Origin: an uncultured Acetatifactor sp.
GTDB taxonomy: Bacteria > Bacillota > Clostridia > Lachnospirales > Lachnospiraceae
Assembly: GCA_947626405.1 (NCBI GenBank)
Contig: CANQSE010000157.1
Span: 1 to 5,417 of the forward strand
Direction: 5' to 3'
Length of the DNA stretch: 5,417 nt
The stretch's first letter is position 1; every line of letters begins with the position of its first letter. The notes below the pieces were generated by a model. The model did not search any database, was not told the DNA's origin, and saw only the letters and a list, made by a program, of their open reading frames with translations. Positions 1 through 4,793 of this stretch are shown one piece after another. Made by a program: the position numbers and the translations under genes.

Positions 1-1
1 T

Positions 2-376
2 GCCAGGGTACAGGCTATCGTTACCGCTGCCAAGGCTCCGGCCATCTCCAAAATCGAAGGCCCCGACCATCTGGTAATGACCTCTCAATTTACGGGTAAA
101 CACTCATTTATTTCATTCGCCAGACCTCCAGCGGACAAAGCCCTGACTGACGTTTCGGCGCTGTTCCATATGACGGAAGCAACGGGCGCGGAAATTGTCC
201 CAGGATACGACGACGAAACAGACCTTGCATCAGGGCTTCAGCTCTCGGACGATACCGCTGTTTCACTGGTGGAGAGTACGCAACCTGTGCAGACGACGGT
301 GAATGAAATCAAGCTTCGCTATAACCAGTATCCGTCACTGGTGCGCGAGAACATCAGAGTAAACATTCAGGAGTAA
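2..376 (+). CDS. C-terminal part of an unrecognised phage structural protein (5' end outside the window)
   Basis: The reading frame is open from base 2 to the TAA at 374-376, giving 124 residues and no start of its own. The ATG at 77 is internal, because the frame continues in a protein-like way upstream of it. I see no membrane segment, Cys cluster or catalytic motif, and I do not recognise the family. The end (PSLVRENIRVNIQE) looks like a folded structural domain. It lies directly upstream of a coiled-coil protein and a DUF2612 tail protein, with only 4 nt to the next ATG, and its last codons (CAG GAG) supply that gene's ribosome binding site. The position suggests a tail or baseplate component. 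In related gene orders a baseplate J-like protein often lies upstream of DUF2612, but I cannot see J-family features here. Confidence 0.7.
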   Translation, partial: ARVQAIVTAAKAPAISKIEGPDHLVMTSQFTGKHSFISFARPPADKALTDVSALFHMTEATGAEIVPGYDDETDLASGLQLSDDTAVSLVESTQPVQTTVNEIKLRYNQYPSLVRENIRVNIQE

Positions 377-380
377 CGCC

Positions 381-611
381 ATGCCCTTCGTGTACATGCC
401 TCCTACCGGCCAGCTTTCGGGGCAGGACTTCGAGAATCAAACCCTTGACTTCCTGAACCAGTTACAAGCCCAGCTTGACCAGTTGACCAACACCACCAGC
501 AACCAGAGCGCGACATTGCAGCTCCGGATGAACGAGCTTCAGGCAACGTTATCCTTGCAGGAACAGCAGATTGACGAGCTCAGGCAACGGATAGCGGCAA
601 TCGGGGGCTAG
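381..611 (+). CDS. Small coiled-coil phage protein, function unknown
   Basis: This is a 76-aa protein. The start is ATG 381, preceded by AGGAG with a 7-nt spacer that overlaps the upstream stop. After a Pro-rich beginning (MPFVYMPPTGQL), nearly all of residues 15-72 is rich in Gln, Leu, Asn and Glu with heptad-like spacing of Leu and Ile. Examples are LNQLQAQLDQL and LQEQQIDELRQRI, so a long coiled coil, probably oligomeric, is predicted. There is no signal peptide or membrane segment. It lies between two tail genes, 3 nt before the DUF2612 gene, and is probably co-translated with them. A small structural linker or assembly role in the tail is an inference; no named family is recognised. Confidence 0.75.
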   Translation: MPFVYMPPTGQLSGQDFENQTLDFLNQLQAQLDQLTNTTSNQSATLQLRMNELQATLSLQEQQIDELRQRIAAIGG

Positions 612-614
612 GTC

Positions 615-1334
615 ATGGCCGGCGGGACAAATTTTCGATCCGTCAGTAACATACGGGAGCTTCCGGACATTCGGCGCGGGCAACTGTATCCGAAAACGAT
701 ATTGTCCCAATACGACCATTCCAGGCGCATGCTCGCCCTGCTGTCCGGATTCGAAAGCCAAGTAGATCCATATTACGACATTCAAGCCTTTTATGATAAC
801 GCCTTCAACCCCAAGACCGCCATCGGGTGGGGGCTGGACGTATGGGGGCGGATTGTCGGCATCGGCAGGGTACTGGAGCTTGAGGGTGAACCTGAACCTT
901 TCGGCTTTCTCGGTTCCGGCCTGTTCCCATTTTCCCAGCGGCCATTCTACAGCCCGACAGCGACGACCTCCTACAGCCTTTCCGATGAAGCCTTCCGGCT
1001 CCTCATATTCATGAAAGCGGGGATAAACATCACGGATGGAACCCTGCCCAGCCTGAATCGCATTCTGAACCAGTTCTTCGGGAGCCGAGGGCGGACGATG
1101 GTTCTGCATGTAGGCACCATGCACATTCGCTTTCTTTTCCGCTTCCTGCTTACAGAATACGAGCGGGCAATGTTCTCGCAATCCTCAGTCCTGCCTGCTC
1201 CGGCAGGCGTCGGCTTTGACTTTTACGAGGTTCCGGAAGAAACCTTCGGGTTCTTCGGATCCGAACTCCAGAACTTCAATAACGGCAATTTCTCCATAGG
1301 AGATCCGAACTATGCCTATTCCCTCAGTTCCTGA
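615..1334 (+). CDS. DUF2612-family phage tail/baseplate protein
   Basis: This is a 239-aa protein starting at ATG 615, 3 nt after the previous stop, with a purine-rich GGGGGCTAGG just upstream. It matches what I know of DUF2612, a tail protein often placed between the baseplate genes and the fibre in Mu-like and other contractile-tail phages. The signature is an N-terminal ILSQYDHSRRMLALLSGFE, then a central block around residues 50-90 with YDIQAFYDNAFNPKTA followed by GWGLDVWGRIVG. Further on are FGFLGSG and FPFSQRPFYS, then DEAFRLLIFMKAGINITDG and a C-terminal ALP-like VLPAPAGVGF. The protein probably sits at the baseplate and links to the fibre, like the Mu gp48 position. Its last 23 bp overlap the start of the fibre gene in another frame, which fits a translationally coupled pair. 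Family call fairly sure; exact role inferred. Confidence 0.85.
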   Translation: MAGGTNFRSVSNIRELPDIRRGQLYPKTILSQYDHSRRMLALLSGFESQVDPYYDIQAFYDNAFNPKTAIGWGLDVWGRIVGIGRVLELEGEPEPFGFLGSGLFPFSQRPFYSPTATTSYSLSDEAFRLLIFMKAGINITDGTLPSLNRILNQFFGSRGRTMVLHVGTMHIRFLFRFLLTEYERAMFSQSSVLPAPAGVGFDFYEVPEETFGFFGSELQNFNNGNFSIGDPNYAYSLSS

Positions 1335-2220
1335 CTTCCTGAAAAACGTCATCTGCCATAGCGGCAATACCTTTCCCATTCCCGAAAATACTGAATCTGG
1401 AACGGGTGACCTCTCCTATGCCCAGGGATGGCCGGCGCTGACTTCCCTTCCCATTTCGGCAGGGGGCATTGCTCCAAGACGTGAGTATTTCAACGCGGTA
1501 TACCAGCTCCTTTCAAAGCATATATTCTTTATGCAGTCAGGCGGCGTTTATCCGTGGAGTCCAGGTCTGAATTATCTCGTTAATTGTCATGTGCAGGGCT
1601 CGGACGGGAAGGAGTATATAGCCCTCCGGCCCTCCGGCCCCGATACTCCAGGTGAAACGGGCTTTGTCGGGCCTGTGGATCCGGTAACCGATACCACACG
1701 AGTTTGGAGTACGTCGGCATCGTCAGGGGGCGGCGGTGCTGTCCTGCTTGGTACCGTGACCGCCTTTTCGGGCAATTTCGGAGGCCCCGGAAACCGCTAT
1801 CCCATTCCGCTTTTGGAAACACAGCCCAATCAAGATTGGGTGCTGTGCGACGGCGTGCAGACCAACGGCCTGACTGTTCCAGACCTCAGAGGGCGCATGA
1901 TTTTGGGAACGTCTTCGCAGTATCCGCGCGGAAGCGTGGGGGGTGCGTATAACCATACCCACACCTTATCGGGGACTGTCGGGGATACCACCCTTACCGT
2001 TGACCAGCTGCCCAGGCACACGCACGACAAATGCGGGGTATGGGTGAACGGTTCCTCCGGCCCTTCCCTGCTGCCCAACGAAGCGAAGGATATTGATAAC
2101 GACACTTTCTATACAGGCTCGAACGCCACACATACGCACGAGCTTTCAGATGGCGAAATGGGGCAGGCGTCAAGCCTCCCGCCGTACTATAGCCTCGCCT
2201 ACATCATGAAGATTGCGTAA
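1312..2220 (+). CDS. Tail fibre protein with phage tail collar domain and a replaceable internal segment
   Basis: This is a 302-aa protein. ATG 1312 has TAGGAGAT about 8 nt upstream and starts inside the DUF2612 gene. Residues 1-135 form the N-terminal attachment part (AGGIAPRREYFNAVYQLL and HVQGSDGKEYIALRPSG are typical of fibre N-termini). A Gly linker (SSGGGGA) lies near 138-143. A tail collar domain follows from about 147, with GTVTAFSG, NQDWVLCDGV, VPDLRGRMILG and the C-terminal SLPPYYSLAYIMKIA. Three His-x-His motifs lie at 215-217, 236-238 and 274-276; in T4 gp37 such motifs bind metal ions along a trimer axis. The segment D231-A272, between the second and third motifs, is bounded by DNA repeats and has alternative versions in the silent bank downstream. 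The fibre is expected to bind the host surface, with this segment exposed. The family call is firm; the variable role of 231-272 is inferred from the bank. Confidence 0.92.
   Translation: MPIPSVPDFLKNVICHSGNTFPIPENTESGTGDLSYAQGWPALTSLPISAGGIAPRREYFNAVYQLLSKHIFFMQSGGVYPWSPGLNYLVNCHVQGSDGKEYIALRPSGPDTPGETGFVGPVDPVTDTTRVWSTSASSGGGGAVLLGTVTAFSGNFGGPGNRYPIPLLETQPNQDWVLCDGVQTNGLTVPDLRGRMILGTSSQYPRGSVGGAYNHTHTLSGTVGDTTLTVDQLPRHTHDKCGVWVNGSSGPSLLPNEAKDIDNDTFYTGSNATHTHELSDGEMGQASSLPPYYSLAYIMKIA
1991..2025 (+). repeat. Repeat A0: left boundary of the expressed cassette
   Basis: This is the in-gene copy of repeat A. The core CCCTTACCGTTGACCAGCT is shared exactly with copies A2, A3 and A4, and encodes most of LTVDQL. 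The following bases are the 'live' variant (G CCC AGG, giving PR), whereas the intact silent cassettes read C GCC GAG (AE). Both types are followed by the same CACACGCA, encoding HTH. Only the remnant A2 shares the live variant. Confidence 0.85.
2002..2127 (+). other. Currently expressed variable cassette of the tail fibre (residues 231-272)
   Basis: These 42 codons run from Asp231 of DQLPRHTH to Ala272 of TGSNA. The ends are conserved in every downstream copy. The middle (about residues 239-267, beginning DKCGVWVNG and ending DNDTFY) differs from all intact silent cassettes. Its Gly/Ser/Asn-rich make-up fits an exposed loop between two HxH metal-binding turns. This is the piece proposed to be exchangeable. 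Confidence 0.75.
2113..2127 (+). repeat. Repeat B0: right boundary of the expressed cassette
   Basis: ACAGGCTCGAACGCC, encoding TGSNA, occurs exactly five times in the window: 2113-2127, 2389-2403, 2508-2522, 2698-2712 and 2834-2848. All copies are in the same orientation. Identity stops at the last base (the next bases are A, T, G, T, G), so 15 bp is the real extent of the shared right boundary. Confidence 0.88.
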
Positions 2221-2231
2221 ACCCCTCTTGA

Positions 2232-2268
2232 GGCCTCCATGCCGAAAGGCTGGAGGCCGTTTTTTTTT
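2232..2268 (+). terminator. Rho-independent terminator after the tail fibre gene
   Basis: An 8-bp stem GGCCTCCA (2232-2239) pairs with TGGAGGCC (2251-2258). It is capped by a further GCC-GAAA-GGC hairpin (2241-2250) with one bulged T. A run of nine T follows (2260-2268). It starts 11 nt after the fibre stop codon, so it should end the late tail transcript before the silent bank. The T run is followed directly by six G and then the first bank cassette. Confidence 0.9.
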
Positions 2269-2276
2269 GGGGGGTG

Positions 2277-2403
2277 TGACCAGCTCGCCGAGCACACGCA
2301 CACCTACAGTAAGGGCGGATTGGGGGCTTATGGAGGAGGCTCGTTTCCTAATGTTATGCATTACCCTTCAGCACAGCCTACAGAACCTACAGGCTCGAAC
2401 GCC
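2277..2403 (+). other. Silent cassette C1 (42 codons)
   Basis: Starting at GAC 2278 the cassette reads DQLAEHTH, then a variable middle beginning TYSKGGLGAYGGGS and including FPNVMHYPSAQPTEP, then TGSNA. Its 126 nt equal the length of the live cassette. Its repeat A is truncated on the left (2277-2301): the CCCTTACCGT part is missing and the terminator's T/G tract takes its place. Repeat B (2389-2403) is complete. There is no start codon or ribosome binding site suited to separate expression. Confidence 0.78.
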
Positions 2404-2464
2404 TACACGGCATCACGTGAGCCCTCCAGTGCCGGCTACGGCATTTGGGGCGGGCAGACGCCAC
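2404..2464 (+). pseudogene. Orphan cassette fragment related to C4
   Basis: Joined directly to repeat B of C1, this fragment encodes 20 residues, YTASR followed by EPSSAGYGI and WGGQTP. C4 contains the same frame, YTASR plus nine different residues (QGAMSGTGS) plus WGGQTP, with matching DNA at both flanks (TACACGGCATCACG and TGGGGCGGGCAGACGCC). The fragment has lost its left end (DQLAEHTHT) and its right end (TGSNA), and runs into repeat A2. It is probably the core of a former cassette left by recombination. Confidence 0.7.
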
Positions 2465-2522
2465 CCCTTACCGTTGACCAGCTGCCCAGGATAACGACAC
2501 TTTCTATACAGGCTCGAACGCC
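2465..2522 (+). pseudogene. Remnant C2: deleted copy of the currently expressed cassette
   Basis: The left half (2465-2490) is identical to repeat A0, including the live-type GCCCAGG. The right half (2491-2522, ATAACGACACTTTCTATACA onward) is identical to the right end of the expressed cassette (2096-2127), including repeat B. The 79 bp corresponding to 2017-2095 are missing, which destroys the frame (47 nt from GAC to the end). It shows that a copy of the expressed cassette also existed in the bank. Confidence 0.82.
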
Positions 2523-2566
2523 GTATGTTGACGTCCTGCCTGCCCGTGTCTATCCTGACTAATAAC
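2523..2566 (+). other. Unassigned 44-bp spacer in the cassette bank
   Basis: This lies between repeat B of remnant C2 and repeat A of C3. It has stops in frame with C1 and resembles no other part of the bank that I can see. It may be a fragment of a lost cassette or simply filler. Confidence 0.4.
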
Positions 2567-2712
2567 CCCTTACCGTTGACCAGCTCGCCGAGCACACGCA
2601 TGCGGATATGGGGTATAACTATACGTGCGCTTATGGTTCGCACTGTGAGGATTTTCTCCAGCCGAACAAGCACCAGAACGGCGGATATAAATACATGACA
2701 GGCTCGAACGCC
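2567..2712 (+). other. Silent cassette C3 (45 codons), with complete A and B repeats
   Basis: Repeat A (2567-2600) is complete and matches A4 over 34 nt. From GAC 2578 the cassette reads DQLAEHTH, then ADMGYNYTCAYGSH, then CEDFLQPNKHQNGGYKYM, then TGSNA. It is open throughout at 135 nt. It differs from the live cassette in length and in nearly all middle residues, being richer in Tyr, Cys and His. Repeat B is at 2698-2712. Confidence 0.8.
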
Positions 2713-2717
2713 TCCGG

Positions 2718-2848
2718 CCCTTACCGTTGACCAGCTCGCCGAGCACACGCACACTTACACGGCATCACGGCAGGGCGCGATGTCCGGAACGGGCAGTTGG
2801 GGCGGGCAGACGCCGAATCTCATAACCGGCGCGACAGGCTCGAACGCC
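2718..2848 (+). other. Silent cassette C4 (40 codons), with complete A and B repeats
   Basis: Repeat A is at 2718-2752, starting only 5 bp after the end of C3. From GAC 2729 it reads DQLAEHTH, then TYTASRQGAMSGTGS, then WGGQTPNLITGA, then TGSNA. It is open at 120 nt. Its frame is shifted relative to C1 and C3, so reading from C3 meets a TGA at once. Repeat B (2834-2848) lies 22 bp before the next gene. Confidence 0.8.
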
Positions 2849-2870
2849 GCTCCTGAAGAAGGGGTAACCT

Positions 2871-3431
2871 ATGAAGATTATTGTCGTTCCATCTGACCAC
2901 TTGATCAATATCGACCGGCGGGCATATGTGGACTTCCCGGGCTTTACATTCGATCTCTCAATCCATGCCATTCACTGGAACGAAACGGCGGGGCATGTGG
3001 AGTTTGAGGAGAAAGGCAAGCCGAATCTGAAAATTTCGGGGCAGAAGGACTTTGAGAAGTGGATTGCCCCGTACGTCCAGGCATGGCAGGCTGCCGACAG
3101 GCTGGAGAAGGAACTCCGGGAGGAAGAGGAGAAAATCTACAATTCTCCCGAAAACGTAGCTGCCAGGGAGCTTGCCAAAAAGAAGAAAGAGCGCGCAGAG
3201 AAGGTGGATGCTATCACGGTCACTGTCGGCGACCTCGTGTTCAATGGTGACGAGGAGTCCCAGTCCAGGATGGTACGTACTATCCATGCTTCAGAGTATA
3301 ACGGGAAGACCGAATTCGAATGGGTGATGGCGGACGACAGTGTACGGACTGTGACGCTTGACCAGCTTAAGGAGGCTTTCGGAAAAGCGGTTCTGTATCA
3401 GAACGGTATGTGGCCGTATATTCACGCGTAA
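2871..3431 (+). CDS. DUF4376-domain protein, probable tail fibre assembly partner
   Basis: This is a 186-aa cytosolic protein. ATG 2871 has GAAGAAGGGG ending about 7 nt upstream. Residues 1-80 form a beta-rich N-terminal domain (MKIIVVPSDHLINIDRRAYV onward). Residues 85-125 are a strongly charged helix (ELREEEEKIYNSPEN, ELAKKKKERAEK). Residues 125-186 match the DUF4376 pattern as I know it: AITVTVGDLVFNGDEESQSRM, then a segment ending FEWVMADDSVRTVTLDQLKEAF and a final NGMWPYIHA. DUF4376 proteins usually follow fibre genes directly and are thought to act in fibre assembly. Here the terminator and the cassette bank intervene, so expression needs readthrough, antitermination or an unseen promoter. 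Confidence 0.85.
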   Translation: MKIIVVPSDHLINIDRRAYVDFPGFTFDLSIHAIHWNETAGHVEFEEKGKPNLKISGQKDFEKWIAPYVQAWQAADRLEKELREEEEKIYNSPENVAARELAKKKKERAEKVDAITVTVGDLVFNGDEESQSRMVRTIHASEYNGKTEFEWVMADDSVRTVTLDQLKEAFGKAVLYQNGMWPYIHA

Positions 3432-3433
3432 GA

Positions 3434-3463
3434 CGAAAAGAAGGGGAGGCATTGCGCCTCCCC
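3434..3463 (-). terminator. Hairpin terminator between the convergent gene blocks
   Basis: GGGGAGGC (3443-3450) and GCCTCCCC (3456-3463) form a perfect 8-bp stem with a 5-nt loop. Read on the minus strand, the stem is followed by TTCTTTTCG (3442-3434), a usable U tract, and it begins 6 nt after the last minus-strand stop codon. On the plus strand no T run follows, so it may stop the tail transcript only weakly. Confidence 0.8.
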
Positions 3464-3468
3464 ATGCC

Positions 3469-4170
3469 TTACCTGCCCTTGCGTTTTTCGGATTTTCTCA
3501 AACTTATACGTACCCAGCGGAAGAACTCGTTGATATTCTCCTGTGGACATTTATCTCCCCAGAACTTGCGAAGCAGGTAAGCCTTTCGTGTCAGGATTTG
3601 GATTTCGTCCTCCGGAAGCTCCTGCTCAAAGACCTTCCTCTGTTCGCCGTTTTCGTCGCGGATAAGGCCTAAAATCTTGACCTTCAATCCGTAGGCTGTC
3701 GGCCTCTCTTGCAGTATCCTCATGAATTCCGCCACAGAACACTGCTGTCGTGTGTGATATGGTGAGGTAACGAAAAATACGTACTCAGCCCGCCCTTCCG
3801 TATCGGGCCCCAGCATTTCGATCATTTTGTCCAGAAAGCCCTGCCTATCTTTTTCGGTGCGAACATTCCGGGCAAGCTGGATAAGCTCTTTCATGTGCCA
3901 GTCGAAAATCGTCCGTGAGTAAAAGAACTCAAGGTCGTAGCGGTACTCCCTGAATCCGAAGACCGCCGCAGGGGCTATGTAGGGGTGAAAATGTTCGCCT
4001 TGCAGCTCCTGAATGAAGCCCTCAAGGGAGTATTCCTTGCGTGAGAACCAATACGGGAAGCGAAACAAGTATTTGATTTTCATTTTTTCACCTCCCCGCA
4101 GCTGTCCCGAAAATATCATCACGGCCAGAATGACCACAGGAACCCACAACCACACAAGGCCCGTGTTCAT
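3469..4170 (-). CDS. Hypothetical protein with N-terminal membrane segment, last gene of the recombinase operon
   Basis: From ATG 4170 this is 233 aa. Residues 3-21 (TGLVWLWVPVVILAVMIFS) form one strong membrane helix, followed by a mostly hydrophilic body with many aromatic and charged residues. I recognise no family or catalytic motif. The C-terminus is very basic (RKSEKRKGR). ATG 4170 overlaps the previous stop as ATGA and has GAGGA 9 nt upstream. A second in-frame ATG at 4083 has an even better site (GGGGAGGTG) and would give a 204-aa soluble form without the membrane helix. Either start, or both, may be used. A link to recombination or to phage exclusion would be guesswork. Confidence 0.75.
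   Translation of the reverse strand: MNTGLVWLWVPVVILAVMIFSGQLRGGEKMKIKYLFRFPYWFSRKEYSLEGFIQELQGEHFHPYIAPAAVFGFREYRYDLEFFYSRTIFDWHMKELIQLARNVRTEKDRQGFLDKMIEMLGPDTEGRAEYVFFVTSPYHTRQQCSVAEFMRILQERPTAYGLKVKILGLIRDENGEQRKVFEQELPEDEIQILTRKAYLLRKFWGDKCPQENINEFFRWVRISLRKSEKRKGR
4089..4097 (-). promoter_or_regulatory. Strong internal ribosome binding site for a second start at 4083
   Basis: GGGGAGGTG is followed by AAAAA and an in-frame ATG (4083-4081), so the GGAGG core ends 7 nt before the start. It lies inside the coding region just after the predicted membrane helix. This is the reason to consider a shorter, soluble product beginning MKIKYLFRF. Confidence 0.7.
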
Positions 4171-4436
4171 GCCTCGCTGTCCTCAACCATTTGACGCAGG
4201 CGCTGGATGGCAGGCAGGAATACTTCGTCATTCGTTTCGTCCATCAGGCGCATCAGGATAAGCTTCGCGGTGGCTATCTCTGATACTCTTTCTGCCTTAT
4301 CGTAGTTCATCTTGATACCTCGGCAGTGATAGGCGAAATCCTGCACAGAGTACACGCTTCGGCAGCGCAGTCGGGCATAATCGTAATCTCCGCTGGTGAT
4401 GGCCTCAAAAATGGATAGTGTGGTTTCGTGACTCAT
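4167..4436 (-). CDS. Small hypothetical protein, 89 aa
   Basis: The start is ATG 4436 with GAGGAGGT (4450-4443) 6 nt upstream. The stop overlaps the next gene's start (ATGA), and this gene's own start overlaps the previous stop in the same way. The protein is mostly helical (IFEAITSGDYDYARLRCR, then EIATAKLILMRLMDE and LPAIQRLRQMVEDSEA) with an acidic end and no membrane segment or known motif. The close coupling suggests a role with its operon partners, but no function can be read from the sequence. Confidence 0.75.
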   Translation of the reverse strand: MSHETTLSIFEAITSGDYDYARLRCRSVYSVQDFAYHCRGIKMNYDKAERVSEIATAKLILMRLMDETNDEVFLPAIQRLRQMVEDSEA

Positions 4437-4783
4437 ATATCGACCTCCTCATCGTAAGTATGTGTAGACCGGATTTTTGCCCAGCACTTGGCGCATCGGT
4501 AATTCGTGGTGGGCAATCCGCAGTCGTGGCAGCGCCGCATGTTATAAATTTTCACTGAACGCTTTTCCTCCAGGGCGAGTGCCTTCAGCTTGTCGCTGTT
4601 GGCCCTGATGCATGTCTTGTCCCGGCATGTTACCTGTCGGACGGTGCGGGGTGTGAACTCTTTCCCGCAATACGGGCAGATTTTTTTCTCCATATTAGCG
4701 GCTTCGCGGCATGCCTGACAGAAGCATGTGTGCCCGCGGCCTTCGAACAGCTGCCCGCATTTTTGGCATTTTTTGATGGCCAC
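4433..4783 (-). CDS. Cys-rich protein with three putative zinc clusters
   Basis: I choose GTG 4783 as the start. AGGAGG lies 6 nt before it and overlaps the recombinase stop, whereas an upstream ATG at 4906 would place over 110 bp inside the recombinase gene. The product is 116 aa. Three Cys groups are visible: C6/C9 with C20, C22 and C25 (CQKCGQLF, CFCQAC), C36/C39 with C53 and C58 (CPYCGKEF, CRDKTC), and C85/C88 with C97 and C100 (CHDCGL, CAKC). These look like zinc ribbons or knuckles, with a basic helical linker at about 60-83. Such proteins often bind nucleic acid. A role as an accessory factor for the neighbouring recombinase is inference only. Confidence 0.8.
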   Translation of the reverse strand: MAIKKCQKCGQLFEGRGHTCFCQACREAANMEKKICPYCGKEFTPRTVRQVTCRDKTCIRANSDKLKALALEEKRSVKIYNMRRCHDCGLPTTNYRCAKCWAKIRSTHTYDEEVDI

Positions 4784-4793
4784 CTTTGCCCTC

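Larger units (their letters stand above)
2277..2848 (+). repeat. Silent tail-fibre cassette bank: tandem array of alternative fibre segments
   Basis: This stretch of about 570 bp contains no gene with its own ribosome binding site. It holds a tandem, same-orientation array of cassettes bounded by repeat A and repeat B: C1 (2277-2403), an orphan fragment (2404-2464), a deleted remnant C2 (2465-2522), C3 (2567-2712) and C4 (2718-2848). All correspond to the same internal fibre segment. None includes the fibre's upstream collar region or its last 30 codons. C1 and C3 are in plus frame 1, while C4 is in frame 2 and separated by stops, so the array is not one coding sequence. I see no convincing promoter. 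It lies between the fibre and the DUF4376 gene, where such partner genes are usually adjacent, which suggests insertion or growth of the bank at this place. Confidence 0.82.

Noticed and set aside
549..1181. Long minus-strand open frame opposite the DUF2612 gene
   Set aside because: It is the shadow of a well-recognised plus-strand coding region and has a composition unlike a real protein.
2260..2274. T9-G6 homopolymer run as a phase-variable switch
   Set aside because: It lies after the stop codon, as the U tract of the terminator. Slippage there would not change a protein, although it may affect termination strength.
2474..2510. Promoter made of TTGACC in repeat A2 and TATACA before repeat B2
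   Set aside because: The spacer is 25 nt, far from the usual 16-18. Both elements are coding sequence copied from the fibre gene.
2239..2562. Apparent 107-codon reading frame covering C1 and the orphan fragment as a gene
   Set aside because: The start lies within the terminator hairpin and has no ribosome binding site. The reading frame is explained by cassettes that share the fibre gene's frame.
1991..2848. Diversity-generating retroelement with template and variable repeats
   Set aside because: There is no reverse transcriptase or Avd gene in the window. The cassettes differ throughout the middle, including in length, instead of at adenine positions of an otherwise identical repeat.
2277..2848. 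CRISPR-like array of repeats and spacers
   Set aside because: Repeats of two kinds alternate, spacing is irregular, and the intervening sequences are open frames homologous to the fibre gene. There are no cas genes.
1991..2848. Gin/Mu- or shufflon-type invertible segment
   Set aside because: All A and B copies lie in the same orientation. I found no inverted copy of either repeat in the window.
3358..3367. TTGACCAGCT in the DUF4376 gene as a sixth copy of repeat A
   Set aside because: Only ten bases match, and they encode the normal TLDQLKEAF part of the domain. There is no associated repeat B or cassette.
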